A stretch of 64,000 nucleotides of DNA, taken from contig JAJDDO010000024.1 of NCBI GenBank assembly GCA_029260265.1, positions 869,458 to 933,457 on the forward strand, read 5' to 3'. The notes under the pieces are model-generated. The model searched no databases and was not told the origin of the DNA. It worked only from the letters and a program-made list of their open reading frames with translations. This document shows, one piece after another, positions 16,879 through 24,687 of the stretch (position 1 is the first letter of the stretch; each line of letters begins with the position of its first letter). The stretch is from Phycisphaerales bacterium. GTDB lineage: Bacteria > Planctomycetota > Phycisphaerae > Phycisphaerales > UBA1924. The position numbers and the translations under genes were made by a program.

Positions 16879-17561
16879 CCACGGTTCCCATACCAAGCGA
16901 AAAGCTCACACACGGCGAGCGACGGTATCTTCTGCGATCGTTTGTTGTGCTCTGGATTTTTCTTGGTCTGATGAGTCTTGTTGTCGCAAGGATTTTCTTG
17001 CCTGGGTTGGGGAAAGGGATGCTCACCCGCACGATGGATCGTCCGTTCTCGTATTCATCCAGCACCCTCGATTGGCCCAAAGATGCGCCACCCGAGTTGA
17101 GGTGGCCGACAAGGCAGGATATTGCTTACTTTCAAGGTATGGGCGGATTTGTCAGCGGGATTTATGTAAATGGGTGGGACGGCGTACGGACCCGTTTTCA
17201 TATGGAGGTTTATCAGGCGGGTATGCCATTTGTGGTCATTGACAGGAAAACATCGCGGATTTTTCCTCACAGGGGGCCTGCGGTTTATGCTGACCCAGCT
17301 TTCGGCGCGGTGCCTCGCGTCCGGTTCAGTCTGCTTGGAGCGATTGGGAATGCGACGATTTACACCTTGATCGTGTGGGTGTTTGTCGGTTTATTCCCCG
17401 TCGCTCTCAATCAGCGGCGACGGGTGCTCGCATATCGTCGATGGGCGAAGCAAGCGATGTGTACCGCATGCGGGTACGACATCCTAGAACTGGCGGTCTG
17501 CCCTGAATGCGGCATCCCATCGCACAAAGCGCGCGAGCTTGTATCAGACGATTCTGAATGA
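16875..17561 (+). CDS. Membrane protein with C-terminal zinc ribbon
   Basis: A 228-residue protein with two predicted membrane segments, about residues 21-44 (VVLWIFLGLMSLVVARIFL) and 155-177 (AIGNATIYTLIVWVFVGLFP), enclosing an extracytoplasmic part of about 110 residues. A short cytoplasmic tail carries a four-cysteine zinc ribbon, CTACGYDI followed by CPECG. Similar small membrane proteins ending in a CxxCGYDL-type ribbon are common in planctomycetes. No function is known to me. The start overlaps the aminotransferase stop (ATGA). Confidence 0.75.
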   Translation: MTTVPIPSEKLTHGERRYLLRSFVVLWIFLGLMSLVVARIFLPGLGKGMLTRTMDRPFSYSSSTLDWPKDAPPELRWPTRQDIAYFQGMGGFVSGIYVNGWDGVRTRFHMEVYQAGMPFVVIDRKTSRIFPHRGPAVYADPAFGAVPRVRFSLLGAIGNATIYTLIVWVFVGLFPVALNQRRRVLAYRRWAKQAMCTACGYDILELAVCPECGIPSHKARELVSDDSE

Positions 17562-17601
17562 ATTTGTTATCTCAGCGGGCAGGATCGCCGATGATCGGGC
17601 A

Positions 17602-17823
17602 ATGAGCACGCAACTCCAAGAACAAATGACCGGTCTTCGCTTTGTAGGGGATATCGAGTTCAAGCTTTGCCCGCAATGCCTCGGCGTTGGGCGGGTGCCT
17701 TGCCCGCAGACGGTCGCGGTTCGAACGCTGGGGCTCAACTCGGTGCCGGCGTTGCAGCCTTCGACCGGGCACCCGATCCCGTGCCCGTCGTGCAATGGGA
17801 AAAAGCAGATCGTCAACTTCTGA
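17602..17823 (+). CDS. Small four-cysteine (zinc-binding) protein
   Basis: A 73-residue product starting MSTQLQEQMTG. It has one CPQCLGVGRVPC half and one CPSCNGKKQIV half, similar to the CxxCxGxG repeats of the DnaJ zinc finger. An upstream in-frame start at 17539 would overlap the preceding gene. It lies just after the zinc-ribbon membrane protein and may be in the same transcript. The ribosome binding site is weak. Probably a zinc-binding adaptor, but this is a structural guess. Confidence 0.6.
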   Translation: MSTQLQEQMTGLRFVGDIEFKLCPQCLGVGRVPCPQTVAVRTLGLNSVPALQPSTGHPIPCPSCNGKKQIVNF

Positions 17824-17850
17824 TCGCTTGCGTGTGGCTTGGTAACCGGT

Positions 17851-18321
17851 TCACGCGAGCGTCATCACCACCTCGTCGATCTCCTCGGCTCGGGCGTTGG
17901 CAAAGCCCCGTTCATCGCGCACATGGATAAACCCGCACCGCTCCATCACCCGGATCGATCCGATATTGTCCTTGGCAGCCCGTCCGCTCAGCGGGCGTAT
18001 GTGCTCAATTTCGAGAAAGAGCTGCAGTGCTTCGGTCGCGATCCCGTTGCCCCAATGCTCGTGTCCGATCCAGTAGGTGATCTCGCGATCGGCTTCCATG
18101 TCGAAGCTCATGATGCTGCCGGCGACTCGCCCATCAGCAAGAACCGTGCGTTTGAGGACCGCATCCGAGCCGAGGAGCTTCGCCCAGTGGGCATCGAAGG
18201 CTGCCTGATCTGATGGGTCTTTCGGAACGAATGCAGCCATATGCAATGCTGGCGGGTGCTGCATGTGCTCGAAGAAGATCGGAAGATCGGATTCCAGAAC
18301 CAATCGGAGTGCGACGCTCAT
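17851..18321 (-). CDS. GNAT-family N-acetyltransferase (RimJ/RimL type)
   Basis: A 156-residue acetyltransferase with the acceptor-domain start MSVALRLVLESDLPIFFEHM. The acetyl-CoA motifs are REITYWIGHEHWGNGIATEAL and, at the C-terminal side, KDNIGSIRVMERCGF, both typical of the RimJ/RimL and ribosomal-protein acetyltransferase branch. The ATG at 18321 overlaps the scpA stop (TGATG), so it is probably translated with scpA. The substrate is unknown. Confidence 0.88.
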   Translation of the reverse strand: MSVALRLVLESDLPIFFEHMQHPPALHMAAFVPKDPSDQAAFDAHWAKLLGSDAVLKRTVLADGRVAGSIMSFDMEADREITYWIGHEHWGNGIATEALQLFLEIEHIRPLSGRAAKDNIGSIRVMERCGFIHVRDERGFANARAEEIDEVVMTLA

Positions 18322-19142
18322 CAATCAAACTCGTCCATCACCGCGATCTCTGCGTCTTCGTCTATATCGCGAAGGTGCAGGAGGATTTCGGAGTCTTCGG
18401 TTTCGATCCCGACGCGTTGATCGCGGACGAGGACGAGCAGGGCGAGGAACACGCCGACCATTTCGGCGCGGTTCCGCCCGGTGACCAGCGTGCGGAGGGT
18501 CATCGCCGAGTGGGTCGAGAGACCGGAGGTGATGTGGCGTTCGAGGCGGTCGACAATGTCCGCGGCATGCAGCTCGATCGGGGTGTCGTCGGAGACGACC
18601 TCGTGCTCGCCGATGCGGTCAAAGTTGACTGCGGCGATGATCTGGCGGAAGGCCTCGACGAGGTCATTGAGATCGAGGTCTTCTATTTCCATCTCGCCCA
18701 TGCCTTCGATGGCTTCGCGGACGCGGGCGTCGTCGACGGCTGCGGGTTTGACGGGGAACCGGTTGTCCCAGTCGACTCGGCGTGCTTCGAGGGTGTCTGC
18801 GGCGTCTCTGAATTTTTTGTATTCAAGCAGCTGACGGACGAGTTCTGCCCGTGGATCCTTGCCCGGGACCGGATCATCGGCTTCGAGGTCGGCGTCTTTC
18901 TCGTCGAGTTGGGCGGCGAGGATGCGTGACTTGAGTTCCATCAGCGTCGAGGCCATGACGAGGAACTCGCCGGCGATCTCGATATCGATCCGGTCAAGGT
19001 CATCAAGGAAACCGATGTATTGCTCGGTGATTTGGGAGATCGGGATGTCGTGCAGATCGATCTCGTGCTTGCGGATGAGGTAGAGCAGCAGGTCCATCGG
19101 ACCTTCGAAGGTGTCGAGTTGCACGCGGTAGAGCTCGCTCAT
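18321..19142 (-). CDS. scpA: Segregation and condensation protein A
   Basis: The kleisin subunit of the SMC-ScpAB condensin, needed for chromosome organisation. The 273-residue protein begins with the ScpA signature YRVQLDTFEGPMDLLLYLI, then the helical part with ISQITEQYIGFLDDL and AGEFLVMASTLMELKSR, and has a C-terminal winged-helix-type end (MVGVFLALLVLVRDQRVGIE). scpB is not adjacent in this window; GNAT follows instead. Confidence 0.94.
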   Translation of the reverse strand: MSELYRVQLDTFEGPMDLLLYLIRKHEIDLHDIPISQITEQYIGFLDDLDRIDIEIAGEFLVMASTLMELKSRILAAQLDEKDADLEADDPVPGKDPRAELVRQLLEYKKFRDAADTLEARRVDWDNRFPVKPAAVDDARVREAIEGMGEMEIEDLDLNDLVEAFRQIIAAVNFDRIGEHEVVSDDTPIELHAADIVDRLERHITSGLSTHSAMTLRTLVTGRNRAEMVGVFLALLVLVRDQRVGIETEDSEILLHLRDIDEDAEIAVMDEFD

Positions 19143-19222
19143 ACCAACAGTGTACCCGTGAATTGGTTGGATGCACAGGCATTTCTCCCGTTCCGCCCCA
19201 TCATGGGCGAGGATGTGCGGGT

Positions 19223-19603
19223 TCAGGAATCTTTTTCATCCTGCATGAGTCTTGCGAGCAGCAGCTCGACGCGTTTGATCTCGCGGGTGACCATGACGCG
19301 TTGCATCTCCATCCAGAACCAGATTTTCATCATGCTGACGGCCATCATGCAGACGAGAAATCCGCTGGCGAAGGCAATGAGGTCCTTGGTCTCTTCAGAG
19401 CCAAAGAACCGCACAAAGCACCAAACGGAGATGCCCATAAACACGAAGGTCATGATCATCGCGATGGCGGATACGAATCGGTTGTTGCCTTTGAAGACCG
19501 AGAGGACGAGCTGGTCGAGCCGGTGCCCGTCGTTGGGATCGCCGATGAGTTTGGCGTTCTCGGAGTTGAGTGCTTTGCGGATATTTTTATCGAGATCGTC
19601 CAT
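19223..19603 (-). CDS. DUF6768-like membrane protein, probable partner of the ECF sigma factor
   Basis: From the ATG at 19603 (AAAGGA 9 bases upstream) the product has 126 residues: a soluble N-terminal helix region (MDDLDKNIRKALNSENAKLI), two membrane segments (about residues 43-65 and 72-94), then WFWMEMQRVMVTREIKRVEL and a charged coiled tail. The WFWMEMQ plus EIKRxEL pattern is what I know from DUF6768 proteins, which often follow sigma-70 genes in planctomycetes. It starts one base after the sigma gene ends. A role as anti-sigma factor is inferred from topology and position only. Confidence 0.8.
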   Translation of the reverse strand: MDDLDKNIRKALNSENAKLIGDPNDGHRLDQLVLSVFKGNNRFVSAIAMIMTFVFMGISVWCFVRFFGSEETKDLIAFASGFLVCMMAVSMMKIWFWMEMQRVMVTREIKRVELLLARLMQDEKDS

Positions 19604-19604
19604 C

Positions 19605-20147
19605 TTATTCAGTCCTTTCAATGATTGGTTTGAGTTGGGCTCGCGCACGGCGCAGGCGGGTTTTGACGGTGCTCACAGGTATGTCCAGCAGAATGGCGAT
19701 GGTCTCGGTCGAGCATCCGTCCATGTAGTACAAGATCACAACATCGCGGTATTTTGGGGCGAGTAACAAGATCGCTGTGCGTACGGGGGCTGGGTCTGCT
19801 GGCTCGGCGTGCTCATTGAGAATCTGGGATTCGTGTGCATACGAGCGTTTGAGCTTTCGATCGCGGATCATCGCCCGGATCGCGTCGGCGCATTTGTACT
19901 GGATGATCCGCATCGCCCAGGGTCCAAACAAGGCGGGGTCTCTCAGCGAGCGGATTGAGCGGGCGATCCCGATCCATGCTTCTTGGGCCGCATCTTGGGC
20001 GGCTTCGCGATCGCCAATGAGATGGATGGCTCTTGCGAGCATCCGGCCTGACCAGATATTGACCAGTTGCCCCAACGCATCGGTGTCGCCGGCTTGGGCT
20101 TGGAGGACGAGGAACTCGGACAGGATCTGCGACTTGGTTCGTGTCAT
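19605..20147 (-). CDS. ECF RNA polymerase sigma factor
   Basis: A 180-residue sigma-70 family factor of the extracytoplasmic-function type, with only regions 2 and 4. Region 2 is seen in the ALGQLVNIWSGRMLARAIHL and AQDAAQEAWIGIARSI stretches, and region 4 in LLLAPKYRDVVILYYMDGCS followed by the helix-turn-helix TETIAILLDIPVSTVKTRL. It is immediately followed by the DUF6768-like membrane protein, an arrangement typical of sigma/anti-sigma pairs. It is divergent from rpsO across a 233-base gap. Confidence 0.92.
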   Translation of the reverse strand: MTRTKSQILSEFLVLQAQAGDTDALGQLVNIWSGRMLARAIHLIGDREAAQDAAQEAWIGIARSIRSLRDPALFGPWAMRIIQYKCADAIRAMIRDRKLKRSYAHESQILNEHAEPADPAPVRTAILLLAPKYRDVVILYYMDGCSTETIAILLDIPVSTVKTRLRRARAQLKPIIERTE

Positions 20148-20347
20148 CTCATTGGTCAGGTCGCCGGTGGGGGGCGTCGGGTTTCTTTCTGAGCGAAAAT
20201 ATGATCAAAATCAGGTTTCTGAGCTCTTGGTGGGCTTCATATTCAGGGTGCGTGATGGTGTTCTTGAGATTCAACCCGCCCGTGAGACTAGTATACGGAA
20301 CCCCGCATGAGCAGGGGATTTCATCAGGTAGGCGGCATCAGGTGTAA

Positions 20348-20359
20348 TGCACCGGTGCA
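20348..20359. promoter_or_regulatory. Perfect palindrome in the rpsO leader
   Basis: TGCACCGGTGCA is a 12-bp perfect palindrome 21 bases before the rpsO start, just ahead of the AAGGAC ribosome binding site. It could be part of an S15 autoregulatory leader structure, as rpsO is autoregulated in several bacteria, or a protein-binding site. The role is inferred. Confidence 0.3.
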
Positions 20360-20380
20360 CGCGTCGGAAGGACAAGAACC

Positions 20381-20650
20381 ATGCCATTGCCAGTCGAACA
20401 GAAAAAACAGATCATCGCAGACTTCGCACGCAAAGAAGGCGACTCGGGCTCGCCCGAGGTCCAGATCGCGTTGCTTACTGCACGCATCGCCCAGATCGCG
20501 ACACACCTCCGCGAGAACAAGCAGGATATGCACAATCGGCGTGGCTTGGTCATGATGGTTGCCAAGCGGAACCGTTTGCTCAAGTACCTCGCGAGGACCA
20601 ACCGCGATTCGTACCTTGATACGATCAAACGCCTTGGTCTGCGTAAGTAA
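20381..20650 (+). CDS. rpsO: 30S ribosomal protein S15
   Basis: A primary 16S rRNA-binding protein of the small subunit platform. The 89-residue length is exactly typical. Conserved parts include GDSGSPEVQIALLTARI, THLRENKQDMHNRRGL and the C-terminal RNRLLKYLARTNRDSYLDTI, LGLRK. AAGGAC lies upstream of the start. A possible promoter, TTGAGA and TAGTAT with a long 19-base spacer, is at 20264-20294. It is followed by a strong terminator and then pnp, the rpsO-pnp order seen in many bacteria. Confidence 0.98.
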   Translation: MPLPVEQKKQIIADFARKEGDSGSPEVQIALLTARIAQIATHLRENKQDMHNRRGLVMMVAKRNRLLKYLARTNRDSYLDTIKRLGLRK

Positions 20651-20661
20651 AAGAAACTTCA

Positions 20662-20699
20662 CCGAGCGTGCCCGAAAAGGCACGCTCGGCTTTGCTTTT
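20662..20699 (+). terminator. Rho-independent terminator between rpsO and pnp
   Basis: An 11-bp perfect stem (CCGAGCGTGCC with GGCACGCTCGG) with a 6-base loop, followed by a T-rich stretch (CTTTGCTTTT), begins 12 bases after the rpsO stop. Confidence 0.9.
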
Positions 20700-20851
20700 G
20701 GAAACTGGTTTTTGGAAAGCATTTGTTCGCGGGCTCGTTGAGAGCGGCAGTGGGCGCAGGGCGGCTGATGAACATCAACTGCCCAACGCCTTCTGCCTCT
20801 CGATCGTGAGGCGGGCCCACAAAGTTTCGGTAGCGGTCTCGTCCCGTTGTA

Positions 20852-20868
20852 CCTGCAATGTGTGCAGG
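20852..20868 (+). promoter_or_regulatory. Hairpin in the pnp leader
   Basis: CCTGCA pairs with TGCAGG around a 5-base loop, about 80 bases before the pnp start, inside a leader of about 245 bases. In E. coli the pnp leader folds into a hairpin cut by RNase III for autocontrol. Here a similar role is only suggested by position. Confidence 0.3.
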
Positions 20869-20945
20869 GCGGTGCGTGGTTTGGCTCCGAGATACCCATG
20901 CGGGGAACCTCACACCCCCGCACGATACCAACAGAAGGTACAACT

Positions 20946-23216
20946 ATGACAATCGAACACACCATCGTCGAAAAAGAAATCGGCGGACGCATGATGCGCA
21001 TCGAGACCGGCCAAGTCGCCCGTCTCGCATCCGCCTGTGTCCTTGTCTCCCATGGTGACACCACCGTGATGGCTTCGCTCGTTCGTGCCGCGCCGCGCCC
21101 GGGTCTGGACTTCTTCCCGATGCAGATCGACTACCGTGAAAAGCTCTCGGCGGGCGGCAAGTACCCCGGCGGGTTCCGCAAGCGTGAAGGCGCACCGAAT
21201 GAAAAAGAAGTCCTCACCATGAGGATGATCGACCGCCCGATCCGCCCGCTGTTCCCCGACGGGTTCATCGAAGAGATCCAGGTCCAGTGTTGGGTGATGA
21301 GCCATGACGGCGAGAATGACGCCGATGTGATCGCGGGCACCGCGGCTTCGGCTGTTCTTGCGATCTCCGATGCGCCGTTCCAGGGCCCGACCGCGACGGT
21401 TCGTGTTGGACGCGTGTTCACCGACGACGGCGTTGTGCATGTGCTCAACCCCACAAACTCTCAGCTCGAGTACTCTGACATTGATCTCGTGATCGCAGGT
21501 CATAAGGACGGGCTGAACATGATCGAGGTCGGCGCTGCCGAAGTCCCCGACGAGGAAGTGCTCGATGCGCTCAAGTTCGGGCAAGAAGGCGTTGACCAGG
21601 TCCTCGGGCTCATCGATGAGCTTGTTGCGAAGGTCGGCAAAGAGAAGAACCTTGGCGACCACATGAACCTCGTTCCCGATGATGTCATGGCTGAGGTCAC
21701 CAAGTTCGCTGAGAAGGACATGATCGAGGCACGCCAGATCAAGAGCAAGAGCGAGCGTGGCAACGCGGTCGGCGCGCTCAAAAAGAAGATGCTCGATGCC
21801 TGCTTCCAGGTGAACGAGTCGGGCACTCCAGGCGAGTGGGAGGCGTCCAAGAAACGCCGCTCGCAGGCATCGGACGGTTTCCGGAAACTCGAGAAGAAGA
21901 TCACCCGCCGGCTCATCGTCGAGAAGGGCACCCGCGCGGATGGGCGTGCGTATGCGGAGATCCGTCCGCTGGAGATGCATGTTGGCAAGTTCAGCCGCAC
22001 CCACGGGTCGGCGTTCTTTCAGCGAGGCGAGACCCAGTCGCTTGTTTCGGCCACCCTCGGCACCGCTCGTGACGAGCAGATCGTCGACGGCTTGATGCCC
22101 GAGTACTCCAAGAAGTTCTACCTGCATTACAACTTCCCACCATTCTGTGTCGGCGAGGCCGGACGCATCATGGGCCCCGGTCGTCGTGAAGTGGGGCATG
22201 GCGCACTCGCCGAGCGTTCATTGCTCGGGATTCTTCCCGGCGCTGATGAGTTCCCTTACACGGTTCGGATTGTCTCGGACATCACCGAATCCAACGGTTC
22301 GTCCTCCATGGCTTCGGTCTGCGGCGGGTGTCTCGCTTTGATGGACGCGGGCGTCCCGATCAAGAACACCTGCGCGGGGATCTCTGTTGGTCGGTTCACC
22401 GACGACAATGATGAGAACGAAGTTTTTGTTACCGACATCATCGGTGAGGAAGACTTCTTCGGCGACATGGACTTCAAGGTCTCCGGCACCCGTGAGGGCA
22501 TCACCGGGATTCAGCTCGACCTCAAGGCACGCGGTTTGAACCTCGATCAGGTCAAGGTGATCTTTGCTCAAGCCAATGTCGGGCGGATGGAAATCATCGA
22601 GCAGATGGAAGCCACCATCCCAGAACCACGCAGCGAGATCTCTCGTCACGCTCCACGGATGATCCAGCTCAGGATCCACCCCGAGAAGATCGGCAAGCTG
22701 ATCGGTCCTGGCGGCAAGACCATCCGTGCGTTGCAGGACAAGTACTCCGTCAACATCGATGTTGAAGACGACGGGACCGTCTTGGTCTCATCGGTCAACG
22801 CCGAGAATGTCGAGCGTGCCGAGGCCGAGATCGGCGCGATCTGTGAAGATGTCAAGGTCGGGACGATTTACGAGGGCAAGGTTGTATCTGTCAAGGACTT
22901 CGGTGCGTTCATCGAGATCGCGCCGGGCACGGACGGCATGTGCCATATCTCGGAACTCGCCTACGGCTATGTCGACAAGGTCTCCGATGTGGTCAAGGTT
23001 GGCGACGAATGTAAGGTCAAGGTGCTCTTGGTTGATGACCAGGGGCGGATCAAGCTGAGCCGTCGCCAGGCGATGCCAAAGCCGGAAGGCGATGAGGGCG
23101 GCAATGGACCAGAGGGCGGCAATGAAGGCGAGGAAGGCGGCGAAGATCGCCCCAAACGCCGTCGCCGTCGCGGTTCTCGCGGCCCTAAGCAGGAAGAGTC
23201 CACCGCTTCAGAATAA
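20946..23216 (+). CDS. pnp: Polyribonucleotide nucleotidyltransferase (PNPase)
   Basis: A phosphorolytic 3'-5' exoribonuclease of the RNA degradosome. The 756-residue protein starts at the ATG at 20946 (the frame is open upstream, but MTIEHTIVEKEIGGR is the usual beginning). Order: first RNase PH domain (GGKYPGGFRKREGAPNEKE, RMIDRPIRPLFPDGF), an alpha-helical linker, second RNase PH domain (RADGRAYAEIRPL, FPPFCVGEAGRIMGPGRREV, MASVCGGCLALMDAGVPI), a KH domain (KLIGPGGKTIRALQ) and an S1 domain (DFGAFIEIAPGTDGMCHISE). The tail is special: a Gly/Glu-rich acidic stretch followed by RPKRRRRRGSRGPK, likely for RNA or protein contact. Confidence 0.98.
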   Translation: MTIEHTIVEKEIGGRMMRIETGQVARLASACVLVSHGDTTVMASLVRAAPRPGLDFFPMQIDYREKLSAGGKYPGGFRKREGAPNEKEVLTMRMIDRPIRPLFPDGFIEEIQVQCWVMSHDGENDADVIAGTAASAVLAISDAPFQGPTATVRVGRVFTDDGVVHVLNPTNSQLEYSDIDLVIAGHKDGLNMIEVGAAEVPDEEVLDALKFGQEGVDQVLGLIDELVAKVGKEKNLGDHMNLVPDDVMAEVTKFAEKDMIEARQIKSKSERGNAVGALKKKMLDACFQVNESGTPGEWEASKKRRSQASDGFRKLEKKITRRLIVEKGTRADGRAYAEIRPLEMHVGKFSRTHGSAFFQRGETQSLVSATLGTARDEQIVDGLMPEYSKKFYLHYNFPPFCVGEAGRIMGPGRREVGHGALAERSLLGILPGADEFPYTVRIVSDITESNGSSSMASVCGGCLALMDAGVPIKNTCAGISVGRFTDDNDENEVFVTDIIGEEDFFGDMDFKVSGTREGITGIQLDLKARGLNLDQVKVIFAQANVGRMEIIEQMEATIPEPRSEISRHAPRMIQLRIHPEKIGKLIGPGGKTIRALQDKYSVNIDVEDDGTVLVSSVNAENVERAEAEIGAICEDVKVGTIYEGKVVSVKDFGAFIEIAPGTDGMCHISELAYGYVDKVSDVVKVGDECKVKVLLVDDQGRIKLSRRQAMPKPEGDEGGNGPEGGNEGEEGGEDRPKRRRRRGSRGPKQEESTASE

Positions 23217-23241
23217 ACATTCTGTAGATTTCGAACAGAAG

Positions 23242-23275
23242 ATAGCCCGTCCAGATAGGTATCTGGTCGGGCTAT
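23242..23275 (+). terminator. Long hairpin after pnp, probable terminator
   Basis: ATAGCCCG-T-CCAGATA pairs with TATCTGG-T-CGGGCTAT, a 15-bp stem with one T-T mismatch and a 2-base loop, 25 bases after the pnp stop. The following bases (TTGACG) are only weakly T-rich, so termination may be partial or the hairpin may protect the mRNA end. Confidence 0.65.
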
Positions 23276-23411
23276 TTGACGCGCGGGTGATGTTTGGTGT
23301 ATGCTGTAGTCATGCATCAATCGTCGGCTCGTGGGCGCGATCGTCGTGGTGTGGACTATGTGCCTCGGATGGTCGCCTTGGGACGAGGCCCTGATGTGGC
23401 ATGAAGAAGGG

Positions 23412-23428
23412 CTCGGGATTGACCCGAG
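23412..23428 (+). promoter_or_regulatory. Hairpin abutting the start codon of the cold-shock gene
   Basis: CTCGGG pairs with CCCGAG around ATTGA, ending on the base before the ATG at 23429. The purine-rich AAGAAGGG lies just upstream of the hairpin. When folded, the stem would bring that Shine-Dalgarno-like sequence next to the ATG; unfolded, the spacing is too long. It may tune translation, but this is untested. Confidence 0.35.
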
Positions 23429-23761
23429 ATGCGTGAAGGTATGGAAGACACCAACGAATCAAAGACACTCACAGACATTTCCGGTGAAGTGAAGTGGTTT
23501 GATCCTCGCAAAGGGTTTGGGTTTGTTGTGGGCCCCGATGGACAGGATATCTTTGTTCATTACACCGTCATCGAGGGCGACGGATTCCGTGTGCTCAAGG
23601 ATGGGTCCAAAATCATCTACGACGCCGAGCACAACGATAAGGGCTGGCGTGCCACGCGCGCGATCTGTGTGGACGAAAGCGGAGAGCAAGCCGAGGATCA
23701 GGCAGAGGCTCCCGAGGTTATTGTCCCCAAACGGACCTACTCGCGGACTCCGCGTAGGTAG
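23429..23761 (+). CDS. Cold-shock-domain protein
   Basis: A 110-residue protein with one nucleic-acid-binding cold-shock domain. Its RNP-like motifs are EVKWFDPRKGFGFVVGPDG and DIFVHYTVIEGDGFR, followed by VLKDGSKIIYDAEHNDKGWR. The basic C-terminal extension VPKRTYSRTPRR is longer than in CspA (about 70 residues). The start may be 23429 or the ATG at 23441; neither has a well-spaced ribosome binding site. It probably acts as an RNA chaperone or single-strand-binding regulator. Confidence 0.9.
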   Translation: MREGMEDTNESKTLTDISGEVKWFDPRKGFGFVVGPDGQDIFVHYTVIEGDGFRVLKDGSKIIYDAEHNDKGWRATRAICVDESGEQAEDQAEAPEVIVPKRTYSRTPRR

Positions 23762-23835
23762 TTTTCGATCAGGTCTTCTTGAGTTCATTCACTCACGCAG
23801 TGCCCCTCTGGCAACAGCACGCGTAAAGTATTGGC

Positions 23836-24687
23836 GTGGTTTTATTCTGGCTATCCATCGGGTTCCTCGTCGGGGTTGTTGTCGCAGCGGTGCTGACGGG
23901 AACGATGGTGCATCGTTCGCACGCACGCGTGCTCGCTGCGCAGAAGCGTGCGCGGCGCGCCGAGCGGCTCGCTGAGATCGGCTCGATGACCGGCGGGCTC
24001 GCCCACGAAATTAAGAACCCGCTCTCGACCATCGGGCTCAATGCACAGTTGCTTTCTGAGTCGATCGAGGATCTGGTTCTTGATGAACAAGATCGGGGGA
24101 GGCTGCTGAGGCGGACGCGAGCACTCCGCCACGAGACCGAGCGGCTGCGTGGGATCCTTGAGGATTTTCTCGAGTTTGCCGGCGAGCTTCGGCTTGCGAT
24201 TACGCGTGTTGACCTCAACGCGATGATCTCCGAGCTTGCGGATTTCTACGAGCCTCAGGCCGCCTCGAGCGGTGTGCAACTCCGCGTTGATCTTTGCGGT
24301 CAGTCACCGATCGTCGAGATTGATGGAGCCCATATGAAGCAGGCGATCTTGAACCTCATGCTCAATGCGGTCAACGCCATGGACACCGATGGGAACGATC
24401 CCCGCGAGTTGATTCTGAGAACGCTGTGCGCTCACGATCCGGTGACGAAAGAGCCCGTCGTGAGGATCCATGTCATCGATACCGGCCCCGGTATGAACGA
24501 GCAAACCCGCGACCGGGTCTTTCATCCGTACTTTACCACACGATCGAGCGGCACCGGGCTCGGGCTCTCGATCGCACGGCGGATTGTCGATGCGCACAAT
24601 GGGCATATCGATCTGCATACCGAGATTGGGGTCGGATCAGATTTCGCGATCGTGCTGCCTAATGCTGGACCGCGATCGGGCGGATGA
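23836..24687 (+). CDS. Sensor histidine kinase
   Basis: A 283-residue two-component kinase with one N-terminal membrane segment (about residues 3-24) and no evident sensor domain. The dimerisation/phosphoacceptor motif is GSMTGGLAHEIKNPLSTI with H57. The ATPase domain shows an N box (NLMLNAVNAM), G1 (DTGPGM), F box (VFHPYFTT) and G2 (GTGLGLSIARR). It resembles NtrB-type kinases. No response regulator is adjacent, so it is an orphan here. The start is GTG. Its 3' end overlaps the convergent kynU gene by 29 bases. Confidence 0.93.
   Translation: MVLFWLSIGFLVGVVVAAVLTGTMVHRSHARVLAAQKRARRAERLAEIGSMTGGLAHEIKNPLSTIGLNAQLLSESIEDLVLDEQDRGRLLRRTRALRHETERLRGILEDFLEFAGELRLAITRVDLNAMISELADFYEPQAASSGVQLRVDLCGQSPIVEIDGAHMKQAILNLMLNAVNAMDTDGNDPRELILRTLCAHDPVTKEPVVRIHVIDTGPGMNEQTRDRVFHPYFTTRSSGTGLGLSIARRIVDAHNGHIDLHTEIGVGSDFAIVLPNAGPRSGG

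Noticed and set aside
20910..22199. A 429-residue open frame on the minus strand opposite pnp.
   Set aside because: It is entirely antisense to a certain PNPase gene; long antisense frames are expected in GC-rich genes, and it has no recognisable domain.
23312..23404. A 30-codon frame upstream of the cold-shock gene.
   Set aside because: No ribosome binding site, arginine-rich random-looking sequence, and no overlap that would support a leader peptide.
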